Source: Saccharothrix algeriensis
Lineage (GTDB): Bacteria; Actinomycetota; Actinomycetes; Mycobacteriales; Pseudonocardiaceae
Assembly: GCF_016907655.1 (NCBI RefSeq)
Contig: NZ_JAFBCL010000001.1
Location: 1,736,001-1,800,000, forward strand
Direction: 5' to 3'
Length of the DNA: 64,000 nt
In this document: positions 7,910-17,123 of the stretch, in pieces
How positions within the stretch are numbered: position 1 is the stretch's first letter
Layout of the letters: each line of letters begins with the position of its first letter
Translations under genes and position numbers: made by a program
The notes under the pieces: model-generated
Told to the model about the DNA's origin: nothing
Database searches by the model: none
The model's input: only the letters and a program-made list of their open reading frames with translations

Positions 7910-8705
7910 GGCCCTCCCCCTTCGCGAACACCTTCCGGTGCAGGGCGTACAGCACGCCGGAGAACGCCACGTTCACCACCGCGACCACGCACGCGGCCGG
8001 GTAGTCGAACGTCACGATCGCCTTGGTGTAGACCAGCATCGGCAGGGTGACGACGTCCTTGGCCCCGACGAACAGCACGATCCCGAACTCGTTCATGCAC
8101 AGCAGCAGCGTCAGGCAGGCCCCGGACGCCAGCGCGGGCAGCGCGTCGGGCAGCACGACCCGGCGCAGCACCCGCCACGGCGAGGCGCCCAGGCTGGCGG
8201 CCACGTCCAGCTGCGCACCCGGCACCTGGCTGAACGCCGCGAGCGCCGGCCGCATCACGAACGGCGTGTAGAACGTGATCTCGGCGAGCAGCACGCCCCA
8301 CGGCGAGTAGAGGAAGTCGACCGACCCGCCGCCCAGCGCGGCGTTGAGCACGCCCGCGCTGCCGTAGAGGAACGTGAACGCCAGCGCGATCAGGAACGAC
8401 GGGAACGCGAGCACCACGTCCACCAGCCGCGACACCGCCCGCACGCCCGGGAACGGCGCGAAGGCGATCACCAGGGCCAGGAACACGCCCAGCACCAGGC
8501 ACCCGGCCGTCGCCGCGAGCGCCAGCAGGGCCGTGCGGACCAGCGCGTGCCGGAACTCCGGCGACGCCAGCACGCCCTGCCAGTTCGCCAGGCCGAACGC
8601 GCCGTCGTCGGTGAGGAACGACTGGTGCAGCACCAGCGCCAGGGGGTAGCCGAAGAACGCCACCAGCACGGCGACCGGCGGCAGCAGCCAGAGCAGCCCG
8701 CGCAT
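7887..8705 (-). CDS. ABC importer permease 1 (PhnU-like, phosphonate/AEP type)
   Basis: This 272-residue permease begins MRGLLWLLPPVAVLVAFFGY and has about six membrane segments. The EAA loop reads AASLGASPWRVLRRVVLPDA. CMNEFGIVLFVGAKDVVTLP near the C-terminus is typical of PhnU-like permeases. The ATG overlaps the ATPase stop (TGATG). With the second permease it forms a heterodimeric channel for the lipoprotein-bound substrate. Confidence 0.88.
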   Translation of the reverse strand: MRGLLWLLPPVAVLVAFFGYPLALVLHQSFLTDDGAFGLANWQGVLASPEFRHALVRTALLALAATAGCLVLGVFLALVIAFAPFPGVRAVSRLVDVVLAFPSFLIALAFTFLYGSAGVLNAALGGGSVDFLYSPWGVLLAEITFYTPFVMRPALAAFSQVPGAQLDVAASLGASPWRVLRRVVLPDALPALASGACLTLLLCMNEFGIVLFVGAKDVVTLPMLVYTKAIVTFDYPAACVVAVVNVAFSGVLYALHRKVFAKGEGRAAVDAA

Positions 8706-9757
8706 CACGCCACCCGCACCAGCGGACAACCGTCCGGGATGGACACCTCGACCCGCGACCCGACCGCCAGCCCGGCCACCTCGGGCACCTCGGGCACCTC
8801 GGCCCGCAGCCGGTGGCCCAGCTCCAGCTCCAGGTCCAGCCGGAAACCCGTGCCGCGCCACTGCACGGCCAGCAGGCGGGCCGCCAGGCCGGCGCCGGAG
8901 AACTCCCGCACGCCGACCCGGTGCGGCCGGACGCCCAGCGCGACGGCCCGGCCCGGCGGCAGCCCGGCGGAGGACGCGGCCAGCCGCAGGTCGCCCAGCC
9001 GCACCGTGGCCTCGTCCACGACCTCGACCGGCAGCAGGTTCGACGCGCCCAGGAACGACGCGGTGAACGACTCCGCCGGCCGGTGGTACAGCTCGGCGGT
9101 CGGCCCCACCTCGACCAGGCGGGCGTCGCGCATCACCGCGATCCGGTCGGCCAGCGCCAGCGCCTCGCCCTGGTCGTGGGTGACGTGGACGATCGCGGTG
9201 TCGGGCAGCTCCGAGCGCAGCCGCAGCAGCTCCGCCACCATCTCCTCGCGCAGGGCGGCGTCCAGCGCCGACAGCGGCTCGTCCAGCAGCAGCACGGGCG
9301 GCCGGATCGCCAGCGCCCGCGCGATGGCGACCCGCTGCTGCTGCCCGCCGGACAGCTGGCGCGGGTAGCGGTCGCGGAAGTCCGCCATGCCCACCAGCGC
9401 CAGCACCTCCGCCACCCGCTCGGCCACCAGCCGGCGCGGCGCGCGGCGGGCCCGCAGCCCGAAGGCGACGTTGTCGGCCACCTTCATGTGCGGGAACAGC
9501 GCGTAGCTCTGCACCACGACGCCCAGGCCGCGCCGGTTGGGCGGGAGGTCGGTCACGTCCCGCCCGCCCAGCAGCACCCGGCCGGTGGTGGGTCGCAGGA
9601 ACCCGGCCACGGCCTTGAGCGCGGTCGACTTGCCCGAGCCGGACGGGCCGAGCAGCGCCAGGGTCTCCCCCGGCGCCACCGACAGGTCGAGCCCGCGCAG
9701 CGCGACCGTCCGTCCGAAGTGGACGGACACGTCGCGCAGCTCGACGGCCGGTGTCAC
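8705..9757 (-). CDS. ABC importer ATPase (PhnT-like, phosphonate/AEP type)
   Basis: This 350-residue ATPase has Walker [14 protein letters not shown]-loop VVQSYALFPHM, signature [16 protein letters not shown], Walker B VLLLDEPLSALD and H-loop VTHDQGEAL. A TOBE-like regulatory domain follows from about residue 240. The GTG start is placed where similarity begins (TPAVELRDVSVHFG) and overlaps the binding-protein stop as GTGA. The family also includes Fe3+, putrescine and sulfate importers; the neighbours argue for AEP. Confidence 0.9.
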   Translation of the reverse strand: MTPAVELRDVSVHFGRTVALRGLDLSVAPGETLALLGPSGSGKSTALKAVAGFLRPTTGRVLLGGRDVTDLPPNRRGLGVVVQSYALFPHMKVADNVAFGLRARRAPRRLVAERVAEVLALVGMADFRDRYPRQLSGGQQQRVAIARALAIRPPVLLLDEPLSALDAALREEMVAELLRLRSELPDTAIVHVTHDQGEALALADRIAVMRDARLVEVGPTAELYHRPAESFTASFLGASNLLPVEVVDEATVRLGDLRLAASSAGLPPGRAVALGVRPHRVGVREFSGAGLAARLLAVQWRGTGFRLDLELELGHRLRAEVPEVPEVAGLAVGSRVEVSIPDGCPLVRVA

Positions 9758-10767
9758 CGCCCGACCGCCTTGGTGTAGGCGGCGATGTCGGCGTCCAGCG
9801 TCGCGACCACGGCGGTCCAGTCCGGCCGCCACACCTCGACGCCCGCCAGCAGCTCGGCGATCGGGCCCTGCGCCGGCACGTCCGACCGGGTGGCCTGGCC
9901 CAGCGCGTCGGTCGCGACGGTCCGCTGCACCTCCTCCGACAGCAGGAAGTCCAGGAACCTGCGGCCGTTGTCGGCGTGCGGCGCGCCGGCGGCCAGCCCG
10001 GCGAAGTAGGGGATGGCGAAGGTGGAGCGCACACCCCTGTCGTCGGCCGGGAAGAACACCTCGAACTCGGACCTGTCGTCGCGGATCGAGGTCAGGTTCA
10101 TCTGCAGGTCGCCGTTGGCGACCCAGATCTCGCCCTTGGACACCTTGGGCTGGAGCTTGCCGGTGGACGACGACGGCCCGACGTTGTTGGCCTCCAGCCG
10201 GGCCAGGTAGTCCAGCGCGCCCTGGTCGCCGTAGACGTGCTTGAGCTGCAGCAGCACGGCGGTGCCGTCACCGGCCTGGCCGGGCGTGGAGTACTGGAGC
10301 CTGCCCTTGAACCGCGGGTCGAGCAGGTCCTGCCACGACGTGGGCGCGGGCGTGGCGAGCTTCGGGTTGCGGATGAAGTTCAGGTAGTTGTTGACGATCG
10401 CGGTGTAGCGGCCGGTGCGGTCGGCGACCTTGTCGGAGCCGGCCGGCGCGTAGTCGGCCAGCAGCCCCGCGTCCGAGGCGCGCTGGATGAACGGCGGCAG
10501 CGTCACCAGCACGTCGGCCTGGGGGTTGGCCCGCTCCCGCTCGGCGCGGGTGACCACCTCGCCGGACCCGCTCTCCACCAGCCGCACGGTGATGCCGGTC
10601 TTGGCCTGGAACTCCTCGGCCCGCTTGCCGTACCAGCCGGCGAGCCCGTCGACGGTGTAGACGGTGACCGTCCGGTCGCCGTCGGCGCTGCCGCCCGCCG
10701 TGCCGCCGCAGGCGGCGGTGAGCAGCAGCAGTCCGACGGCCGAAACCTTGCGCAGCATTGTCGTCAC
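9754..10767 (-). CDS. Phosphonate/AEP-binding lipoprotein (PhnS-like)
   Basis: The 337-residue extracytoplasmic substrate-binding lipoprotein has a signal peptide with lipobox LLTAACGG. The mature part (TVTVYTVDGLAGWYGKRAEE, then SGEVVTRAERERANPQADVL, GRYTAIVNNYLNFI and LQYSTPGQAGDGTAV) follows the iron/AEP-type periplasmic-binding fold and resembles AEP-binding proteins. The GTG at 10767 overlaps the stop of the HAD gene (GTGA) and has GGAAGGG upstream; an ATG nine bases later is also possible. The substrate assignment is inferred from the neighbouring hydrolase and oxidase. Confidence 0.85.
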   Translation of the reverse strand: MTTMLRKVSAVGLLLLTAACGGTAGGSADGDRTVTVYTVDGLAGWYGKRAEEFQAKTGITVRLVESGSGEVVTRAERERANPQADVLVTLPPFIQRASDAGLLADYAPAGSDKVADRTGRYTAIVNNYLNFIRNPKLATPAPTSWQDLLDPRFKGRLQYSTPGQAGDGTAVLLQLKHVYGDQGALDYLARLEANNVGPSSSTGKLQPKVSKGEIWVANGDLQMNLTSIRDDRSEFEVFFPADDRGVRSTFAIPYFAGLAAGAPHADNGRRFLDFLLSEEVQRTVATDALGQATRSDVPAQGPIAELLAGVEVWRPDWTAVVATLDADIAAYTKAVGR

Positions 10768-11411
10768 AGCCCTTCCAGGACGGCGGGGAGGTCGCGGATC
10801 GAGTCGAGGACGTGCGTCGCGCCCGCGTCGGCCAGCTCGGCGCGGGAACCGGCGCCGGTCAGCACGCCCGCCACGACGCGGGCGCCCGAGCGCAGGCCGG
10901 CCAGGACGTCGGAGGGCGTGTCGCCGACGACCGCGACCTCGCGGACGTCGGCCAGGCCCAGCCCGAGCACGGCGGCGAGCACCATGTCCGGGTACGGCCT
11001 GCCCCGACCGGCCTCGGCCGGGGTGGTCGTGAAGTCGGCCAGGTCGGTCCAGCCGAGCGCGGACAGGACGACGTGCTGGGTGGCGCGGGAGAAGCCGGTG
11101 CTGAAGGCGATCCGGGCGCCGTCCGCGCGCAGGCCCGCGATGACCTCGGCCGCGCCGGGGACCGGCGCGCAGTGCCCGTCGGCGACCAGCGCCGCGTAGG
11201 CGTCCTCGAACGCCGCGTTGGCGCGCTGCGCCGCCGCCTCGTCGCGCAGCAGCTCGCGGAACACCACGATCTTGGACTGCCCCATGGTCGCGCGGACGTG
11301 GTCCACCATCGCGGGCGTCGCGTCCGGCAGCGCCCGCCGGAACGCCCGCTCCACCAGGCCGTCGTCCAGCACGGTCGTGCCGGCCATGTCGAACACCACC
11401 AGGGGGATCAC
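10764..11411 (-). CDS. Phosphonatase-like HAD hydrolase
   Basis: The 215-residue enzyme probably splits phosphonoacetaldehyde into acetaldehyde and phosphate. The HAD nucleophile motif is VFDMAGTTV (Asp8), with FSTGFS as motif II and VVGDTPSDVLAGL as the metal-binding motif. MGQSK places Lys47 where PhnX phosphonatases carry the Schiff-base Lys (M-G-x-x-K). It belongs to the PhnX-like group often encoded with AEP transporters rather than to PhnX itself. It overlaps genes on both sides by 4 bp. Activity on another phosphonate aldehyde is possible. Confidence 0.82.
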   Translation of the reverse strand: MIPLVVFDMAGTTVLDDGLVERAFRRALPDATPAMVDHVRATMGQSKIVVFRELLRDEAAAQRANAAFEDAYAALVADGHCAPVPGAAEVIAGLRADGARIAFSTGFSRATQHVVLSALGWTDLADFTTTPAEAGRGRPYPDMVLAAVLGLGLADVREVAVVGDTPSDVLAGLRSGARVVAGVLTGAGSRAELADAGATHVLDSIRDLPAVLEGL

Positions 11412-12562
11412 AGCCCCGCCTCCTCTGCCGTGTCGTGCGCGATGGCGGGTGAGCACGTCATGCCGCGCCCGCCGGGTCCGGTCACCAGCCACACGCCCGG
11501 GTCGACCTGCTCGCGGTGCGCGACCCGCCCGGTGTCGCGGCACTGCGCGTAGACACCGGCCCAGCGGCGCGCGATCCGCGGCAGCGGCCGGCCGAGGACC
11601 TGCTCGGCCACCGCCGCCAGGTGCTCGTAGGGCGCGTCCTCGGTGTCGAACGGGAACGGCTCGTCGTAGCCGTGGGTGTCGCCGATGGTCAGCCCGCCGT
11701 CCCGGCGCTGCACCACCAGCAACTGCATGGCGTGCTCGCGGGCCACTCCCGGCTGCGGCTGCTCGCGGTTGAGCGCGTCCAGCGCGGCGCCCCGGTAAGC
11801 CGGGTAGTAGCGCAGGCTGTCACCGTCCGCCACGGACGTGGTCAGCGGCTCGCCCAGCGGCTCGGTCTGCATCATCTGCAACCGCACGCGGCGCACCGGC
11901 ACGTCGCCCGCCAGCTCGCGGACCAGGCCGCCGAGCCACGCGCCCGTGCACAGCACCACCACGTCACCCCGGTGCTCCTCGCCCCGGTCGTCGCGCACGA
12001 CCCCGGTGGCCACCGACCGCACCTCGCGGCCGGGCAGCCACGTGTAGCGGCCGGTGGCCGCCAGGGCGGCCCGCAGCGCCGGCTGCGCCGTGCGGGGCTC
12101 CACGGCGGCGTCCCGCTCGCACCGCAGCGCGCCGAGGAAGTCGCCGCGCAGCGCGGGGTTCACCGCTCGCGCCGCGCCGGCGTCCAGCAGTTCCAGACCG
12201 CGCTCCCGCGCATCGGCCCGCGCGACGGTCTCCTGCGCCACGGCCAGTTCCAGCGGCGTGCGCAGCACGGTCAGCGAACCGTTGGCCCGGAACCCCAGCC
12301 CCGGCGCCCGTTCACCGATCCGCTCCCACAGCTCGCGGGCGCGCAGGGCGGCGTCCAGCTCCGCGCCCGCCGCGCGCCCGCCGACCCAGATCAGGCCGAA
12401 GTTGCGCACCGAGGCCCCTCGCGCCTCGGGTTCCCGTTCCAGTTGGACCACTTCGTGGCCGCGTTCCACGGCTTGCCAGGCGTGCATGGTCCCCAGCACG
12501 CCGCCACCAACGATGAGCACTCGCACGCCGCGAACGGTGCGTGGCCGGAACGAACCGGCCAT
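11408..12562 (-). CDS. FAD-dependent oxidoreductase of phosphonate clusters (TIGR03364-like)
   Basis: A DAO-type flavoenzyme of 384 residues. The dinucleotide-binding motif is VLIVGGGVLGTMHAWQAVERG, followed by VVQLEREPEARGASVRNFG; GPGGRGMTCSPAIA near the end contacts FAD. The family is repeatedly found next to AEP importers and phosphonatase-like hydrolases, and related enzymes oxidise AEP or N-methyl-AEP to phosphonoacetaldehyde. No PhnW transaminase is encoded here, so this enzyme likely makes the aldehyde. The ATG at 12562 has GGTGGGGAC upstream; a GTG at 12526 begins exactly at the fold and cannot be excluded. Confidence 0.82.
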   Translation of the reverse strand: MAGSFRPRTVRGVRVLIVGGGVLGTMHAWQAVERGHEVVQLEREPEARGASVRNFGLIWVGGRAAGAELDAALRARELWERIGERAPGLGFRANGSLTVLRTPLELAVAQETVARADARERGLELLDAGAARAVNPALRGDFLGALRCERDAAVEPRTAQPALRAALAATGRYTWLPGREVRSVATGVVRDDRGEEHRGDVVVLCTGAWLGGLVRELAGDVPVRRVRLQMMQTEPLGEPLTTSVADGDSLRYYPAYRGAALDALNREQPQPGVAREHAMQLLVVQRRDGGLTIGDTHGYDEPFPFDTEDAPYEHLAAVAEQVLGRPLPRIARRWAGVYAQCRDTGRVAHREQVDPGVWLVTGPGGRGMTCSPAIAHDTAEEAGL

Positions 12563-12658
12563 GTCCCCACCGCTACGGCGAGGTGAACTCGAGATGTGGA
12601 CTAGATGAGTTATCCGTTCGTTACGGAAACGGCCCGCCGTTGGACCGAAAGCAGGAAG

Positions 12659-13435
12659 CTAGACCTCCGCGCGGAGGCGTGCGACGAAGCTGAACCGGTC
12701 GCCCCGGTACAGCGACCGCACCCGCTCGATGGGCACGCCATCGTTGTCATGCGACACGCGGTGCAGCAGCAGCATCGGCAGCGCGGGGTTCGTGCCGATC
12801 AGCAACGCCTCGCGCGGCGTCGCCAGCACGGTCTCCACCCGCTCCTCCGCCTCGGTGAACACGACGCCGAGCCGGTCGGTCAGGCACGCGTACAGGGAGG
12901 TGGTCGGGTCGAAGACCTCCAGCAGCGTCGGGAAGCGCGCCTCGGACAGGTAGGTCGACTCCAGGCCCACCCGCTCGTCGTCGGCGAGCAGCACCCGCTC
13001 CAGGTGGACCACCGTGTCGCCGCGCGCGATGCGCAGGTCGCGCGCCAGCACGTCGTCGGCGGGCAGGTGCTCCACGGTGATCACGCTGCGCGCCGGGTCC
13101 ACGCCCTGCCGCCGCATCCCCTCGGTGTAGCTGACCAGGGACAGCGGCTGCACCAGCTTGGGCGGCGCGACGTAGGTGCCGCTGCCCTGCCGGCGCTGGA
13201 GCTTGCCCTCCAGCACCAGTTCGCCCACCGCCTGCCGCAGCGTCACGCGCGAGACCGAGAACCGCTCGGCCAGCTCGCGCTCGGACGGCAGGGCGGCGCC
13301 CTCCCCCAGCGCTTCGATGAGCCACAGCAGCTCGGTCTTGACCGCGTAGTAGCGCGGGATCCGACCGTGCTCGGGGATACCGGCGCGGACCGGTCCGTCC
13401 GCGCGGTACTGGGGGACGAAATGAGAAGCGGGCAC
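12659..13435 (-). CDS. GntR/HutC-family regulator of the phosphonate operon
   Basis: This 258-residue regulator has an N-terminal winged helix (LPSERELAERFSVSRVTLRQAVGELVLEGKLQRRQGSGTYV is the region, residues about 49-90) and a C-terminal UTRA ligand-binding domain (FPTLLEVFDPTTSLYACL ... LLLHRVSHDNDGVPIERVRS). It is encoded just upstream of the phosphonate genes, separated by 96 bp that contain TCCGT-N5-ACGGA (12613-12627). PhnF-type repressors have this architecture, so sensing a phosphonate or phosphate ester is likely. It could be autoregulated. Confidence 0.85.
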   Translation of the reverse strand: MPASHFVPQYRADGPVRAGIPEHGRIPRYYAVKTELLWLIEALGEGAALPSERELAERFSVSRVTLRQAVGELVLEGKLQRRQGSGTYVAPPKLVQPLSLVSYTEGMRRQGVDPARSVITVEHLPADDVLARDLRIARGDTVVHLERVLLADDERVGLESTYLSEARFPTLLEVFDPTTSLYACLTDRLGVVFTEAEERVETVLATPREALLIGTNPALPMLLLHRVSHDNDGVPIERVRSLYRGDRFSFVARLRAEV

Positions 13436-13493
13436 CCGGCGAGCCTACGACCTCGAACGCCCCGGTCAGACCGCTATCGGAGTGGGTCCCAGG

Positions 13494-14318
13494 TCACGGG
13501 ACGAGCTCGGGCGGCTGCGGGATGGCGTAACCGGACTGGCCCACGTTGGCCTCCAGTGACCTGCGCCACTCGCCGGAGTCCATCATCTTCTGGACGGCGG
13601 CGGCCACCTTCGCCTTCCCGGCCGCGTCGCCGCGCCGCAGCCCGATGCCGTACTCCTCCTTGCTGAACGGCTTCCCGACGACCCGCAGCAGCTCCGGGTT
13701 CTGCGCCGCGTAGCCCGCGAGGATCACGTCGTCGGTCGTCATCGCGTCCACCTGCTCGGCCAGCAGGGCGGTGACGCAGTCGCTGAAGTTCGGGAAGTTC
13801 ACCAGTTCCACGGCCTGGGCGAACTGGTCTTTGACGTACTGCGCGGAGGTGGTGTTGTCCACCGAGCAGAGCCGGACGCCGGCGGTGAGCGACTCGGGGC
13901 CGGCGATCTGCGTGTCGGTCAGCCGCACCAGCAGGTCCTGGCCCGCCACGAAGTAGGGCCCGACGAAGTCGATCACCTCCTTGCGCTTGTCGGTGATCGA
14001 GTAGGTGGACACCACCAGGTCGGCCTTGCCCTCGGTGAGCAGCTTCTCCCGCTGGGAGGGGGTCGCCTCGATGAAGGTGACGTTCTCCGTGCCCAGTTCC
14101 TTCGCCACGTACCGCGCCACGTCGACGTCGAAGCCCTTGTGGACGCCGTCCAGCCGGCGCACGCCGAGACCGGGTTGGTCGTAGCCGACGGCGATCACCA
14201 GCTTGTTGGCGCCCGCCCTGCCGATGACGGTCATGTCGTCGTCACCGGAGGAGCACGAGGCGAGGACCAGCGCGGCGACGCACGCCAGGGCGAGGGCGCG
14301 CAGCGATGCCAGTGCCAT
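13494..14318 (-). CDS. Orphan glutamate-type substrate-binding lipoprotein
   Basis: A family-3 amino-acid-binding lipoprotein of 274 residues with lipobox VLASCSSG. Ligand-fold motifs include VIAVGYDQPGLGVRRLDG, KGFDVDVARYVAKELG, DLVVSTYSITDKRKEVIDF and AMTTDDVILAGYA. It resembles GluB encoded at 44703 in this window, but no permease or ATPase adjoins it. It may feed GluCD, or act as a sensor lipoprotein like GlnH. The ATG at 14318 has GGGGAAGA upstream; in-frame sequence further up is AT-rich and not protein-like. Confidence 0.85.
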   Translation of the reverse strand: MALASLRALALACVAALVLASCSSGDDDMTVIGRAGANKLVIAVGYDQPGLGVRRLDGVHKGFDVDVARYVAKELGTENVTFIEATPSQREKLLTEGKADLVVSTYSITDKRKEVIDFVGPYFVAGQDLLVRLTDTQIAGPESLTAGVRLCSVDNTTSAQYVKDQFAQAVELVNFPNFSDCVTALLAEQVDAMTTDDVILAGYAAQNPELLRVVGKPFSKEEYGIGLRRGDAAGKAKVAAAVQKMMDSGEWRRSLEANVGQSGYAIPQPPELVP

Positions 14319-14466
14319 TCTTCCCCTTTTCGGGTCCTCGTAAGATGTCGGAAACCTAAGCGCCGAAAGGGTTTGCGTCCATAGGCAAAGCGCAGAAAGG
14401 GGCATCGGGATCGGTTAAGGGCAACGGTTGCGCATCAACCTCGCCGCGCCGGCTAACGCAGCGCGC

Positions 14467-17121
14467 TCAGCGGGGCGCGCCAGGTGACCGCAACCGGCGC
14501 GGACCGGTGTCGTGCCGGGACGGCGGCCGGCCCAGGGTCAGCCGGGCGCTGCTGACGTACGCGCCCGCCGCGCTGGCCAGCACCGGCTCCAGCGCCAGCT
14601 CCCGCACCTCCGGCAGGTCCTCGGCGAGCGCGGCCAGGCGCAGCACCAGGTCCTCCAGCGCCGGCAGGTCGGCCGACTCGCCGCCGCGGTAGCCGGCCAG
14701 CAGCGGGGCCGCCTTCGGCGCGCGGACCAGGGCCTTGGCGTCGTTCTCGGTCAGCGGCACGGCGCGGTACGCGCGGTCGCCCAGCAGGTCGCTGACGACA
14801 CCGGAGAGCCCGAAGGAGACCAGCGTGCCGAACGACGGGTCGTCCTGCAGGCCCAGCACGCAGGAGATCCCCTTGGGCGCCATCCGCTGCACGTACACGT
14901 CGGGCCGCTCGGAGACCTCGGCGAGCATCTCGTAGGCCATGCGGACGGCGTCGTCGCCGGTGAGGTCCAGCCGCACGCCCACCAGGTCGGTGCGGTGGCG
15001 CAGCCGCTCGTCGGTGGACTTCATCGCCACCGGGTAGCCCAGCGCCACCGCGGCGGCCACCGCCTCCCGCGCCGACCGGACCACCCGGAACGGCACCACC
15101 TCCACGCCGTAGCAGGCCAGCAGCCGCACGGCGGTGTCGTCGTCGGCGTGCAGCTCGCCGCTGTCGAGGTCCAGCGACGCCACCAGGTCGTGCGCGGCGG
15201 CGGTGTCGATCCCGGCGGGCCGGGTGAAGCGCCCCTGCGGAGCGGAGCGCCACCGCGCGTACCGGGTCGCGCGCGCCAGCGCGAGCACCGCCCGCTCCGG
15301 GCTCGGGTAGGACGGCACGGAACCGCGCCCCGGCGCGCCGCCCGGCCCCGGCACGGCCAGCTCGTCCGGCACGCCCTCCACCGCGAGGAAGGTGGACACG
15401 ACCGGCTTGGTCCCGGCCACGTCCCGCAGCGCCCGCGCGAACGCCGCGCCCGGCACGGCCAGCGGCGGCACGAACACCACCACCAGCGCGTCGGTGCCCG
15501 GGTCGCGCAACGCCTCCTGCACCGCCTCGGCGAACACCTCCGGCCCGGCCTGCGCGCCCACGTCCACCGGGTCGCCCGCCAGCTCCAGCCCCTGCGCCAG
15601 CGCCGTGTCGGCCGCCAGCAGCCCGATCGCCGTGGAGTTGCCCACCACCGCCACCCGCGGCCCGGCCGGCAGCGGCTGGTGCGCCAGCAGCAGCGCGGTG
15701 TCGAACAGCTGCGCCAGCGACTCCACCCGGATCACGCCCGCCTGCTCGAACAGCGCCTGCACGCTCGACTCGTCCACCGGCACCGACGTGGCCGCCAGCG
15801 CGGGCGTCACCGCGTGCCGCCCGGACTTCACCGCGACGATCGGCTTGGTGCGGCCCAGCCGGCGCGCCAGGCGGGCGAACTTGCGCGGGTTGCCGAACGA
15901 CTCCAGGTACAGCAGCACGACGTCGGTCGCCGGGTCGGTCTCCCAGTACTGCAGCAGGTCGTTGCCCGACACGTCCGCCCGGTTGCCCGCCGAGACGAAC
16001 GTCGACAGGCCCAGGCCGCGCGACGCCGCCGCGGCCAGGATCGCGGTGCCCAGCGCGCCGGACTGGCAGAAGAAGCCGGTGCGCCCGCGCGCGGGCAGCT
16101 GCGGCGCGAGGGTCGCGTTGAGGCGGACCGCGGCGTCGGTGTTCAGCACGCCCAGCGCGTTCGGCCCGACCACCCGCATCCCGTGCGCCCGCGCCTCGGC
16201 CGCGAGCCGGCGCTCGGCGGTCAGCCCGCCCGGCCCGGTCTCGCCGAACCCGGACGTCACCACCACCAGCGCCTTGACGCCCTTGGCCAGGCAGGCGTCC
16301 ATCACCTCGTCCACGCTCGCCGCCGGCACCGCGACCACCGCGAGGTCCACGTCGTCGGGGATCCCCAGCACCGACGGGTAGGCCCGCACCCCGCGCACCG
16401 ACCGGTGCTCGGCGTTGACCGGGTAGACCGGCCCGTGGAAGTCGGCGGCCAGCAGGTTGGTCAGCACCGCGTGGCCGATCTTGGTCTGGTCGGTGGACGC
16501 GCCGATCACCGCGATCGACCTCGGGTGCAGCAGGTTGTGCACGCTGCGCGCCTCGGCGGCCTGCTCGCGGGCGCGCGCCACCGCCACCGACTCCTCGGTG
16601 GGGTCGATGTCGAACTCCAGGTGCAGCACGCCCTCCTCGAACGCCCGGCTCACCGAGTAGCCCGCGTCCCGGAACACCCGCACCATCTGGCCGTTCTCGG
16701 CCAGCACCTCGGCGGTGAACCGGCTCAGCCCGCGCTCCCGGGCCGCCGCCGCCAGGTGCTCCAGCAGGATCGAGCCCAGCCCGCGCCCCTGGTGGGCGTC
16801 CTCCACGACGAAGGCCACCTCCGCCGAACCGCCGCCGCCCAGCCGGTCGTAGCGGCCGACCGCCACGATGTCGTCGCCCAGCAGCGCGGTGAACGCCACC
16901 CGGTCGGCGTGGTCGACGGTGCTGAAGCGCTCGAGGTCCCGCCGGGGCATCCGCGGGTAGGGGCCGAAGTAGCGGAAGTAGCGGGTGCGCTCGGAGAGCC
17001 TGCCGTGGAAGGCGAGCAGCTTCTCGGCGTCGTCGGGCGTGATCGGGCGCAGGTGGACCGTGCCGCCGTCGCTGAGCACGACGTCGGCCTCCCAGTGCCG
17101 GGGGTAGTCGTAGGGGTCCAC
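14467..17121 (-). CDS. Protein lysine acetyltransferase: GNAT fused to acyl-CoA synthetase-like domains
   Basis: The 884-residue product has a GNAT domain first (about 20-180; VEDAHQGRGLGSILLEHLA is the CoA loop). Then come a CoA-binding Rossmann domain (RSIAVIGAS, VVGPNALGVLN, FFCQSGALGTAIL), a flavodoxin-like domain and an ATP-grasp domain (AMKSTDERLRHRTDLVGVRL). In true NDP-forming synthetases a phospho-His (HTG) follows KSGR; here that stretch reads SGRHAVTPALAATSVPVDES and the His-Thr-Gly is absent, as in Pat enzymes. It probably acetylates acyl-CoA synthetases under metabolite control. The GTG starts two bases after the acuC stop, behind GAGGG. Confidence 0.88.
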   Translation of the reverse strand: MDPYDYPRHWEADVVLSDGGTVHLRPITPDDAEKLLAFHGRLSERTRYFRYFGPYPRMPRRDLERFSTVDHADRVAFTALLGDDIVAVGRYDRLGGGGSAEVAFVVEDAHQGRGLGSILLEHLAAAARERGLSRFTAEVLAENGQMVRVFRDAGYSVSRAFEEGVLHLEFDIDPTEESVAVARAREQAAEARSVHNLLHPRSIAVIGASTDQTKIGHAVLTNLLAADFHGPVYPVNAEHRSVRGVRAYPSVLGIPDDVDLAVVAVPAASVDEVMDACLAKGVKALVVVTSGFGETGPGGLTAERRLAAEARAHGMRVVGPNALGVLNTDAAVRLNATLAPQLPARGRTGFFCQSGALGTAILAAAASRGLGLSTFVSAGNRADVSGNDLLQYWETDPATDVVLLYLESFGNPRKFARLARRLGRTKPIVAVKSGRHAVTPALAATSVPVDESSVQALFEQAGVIRVESLAQLFDTALLLAHQPLPAGPRVAVVGNSTAIGLLAADTALAQGLELAGDPVDVGAQAGPEVFAEAVQEALRDPGTDALVVVFVPPLAVPGAAFARALRDVAGTKPVVSTFLAVEGVPDELAVPGPGGAPGRGSVPSYPSPERAVLALARATRYARWRSAPQGRFTRPAGIDTAAAHDLVASLDLDSGELHADDDTAVRLLACYGVEVVPFRVVRSAREAVAAAVALGYPVAMKSTDERLRHRTDLVGVRLDLTGDDAVRMAYEMLAEVSERPDVYVQRMAPKGISCVLGLQDDPSFGTLVSFGLSGVVSDLLGDRAYRAVPLTENDAKALVRAPKAAPLLAGYRGGESADLPALEDLVLRLAALAEDLPEVRELALEPVLASAAGAYVSSARLTLGRPPSRHDTGPRRLRSPGAPR

Positions 17122-17123
17122 CG

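Noticed and set aside
8787-10034. Long frame continuing upstream of the PhnU-like permease
   Set aside because: It is Arg/Ala/Gly-rich shadow of the ATPase gene, and the permease starts at 8705 with a TGATG overlap.
12595-12627. TGGTCTAGACCA-type GntR operator upstream of the phosphonate genes
   Set aside because: Only a partial match (TGGACTAGAT) and a weak 5-bp inverted repeat were found, too little to call a site.
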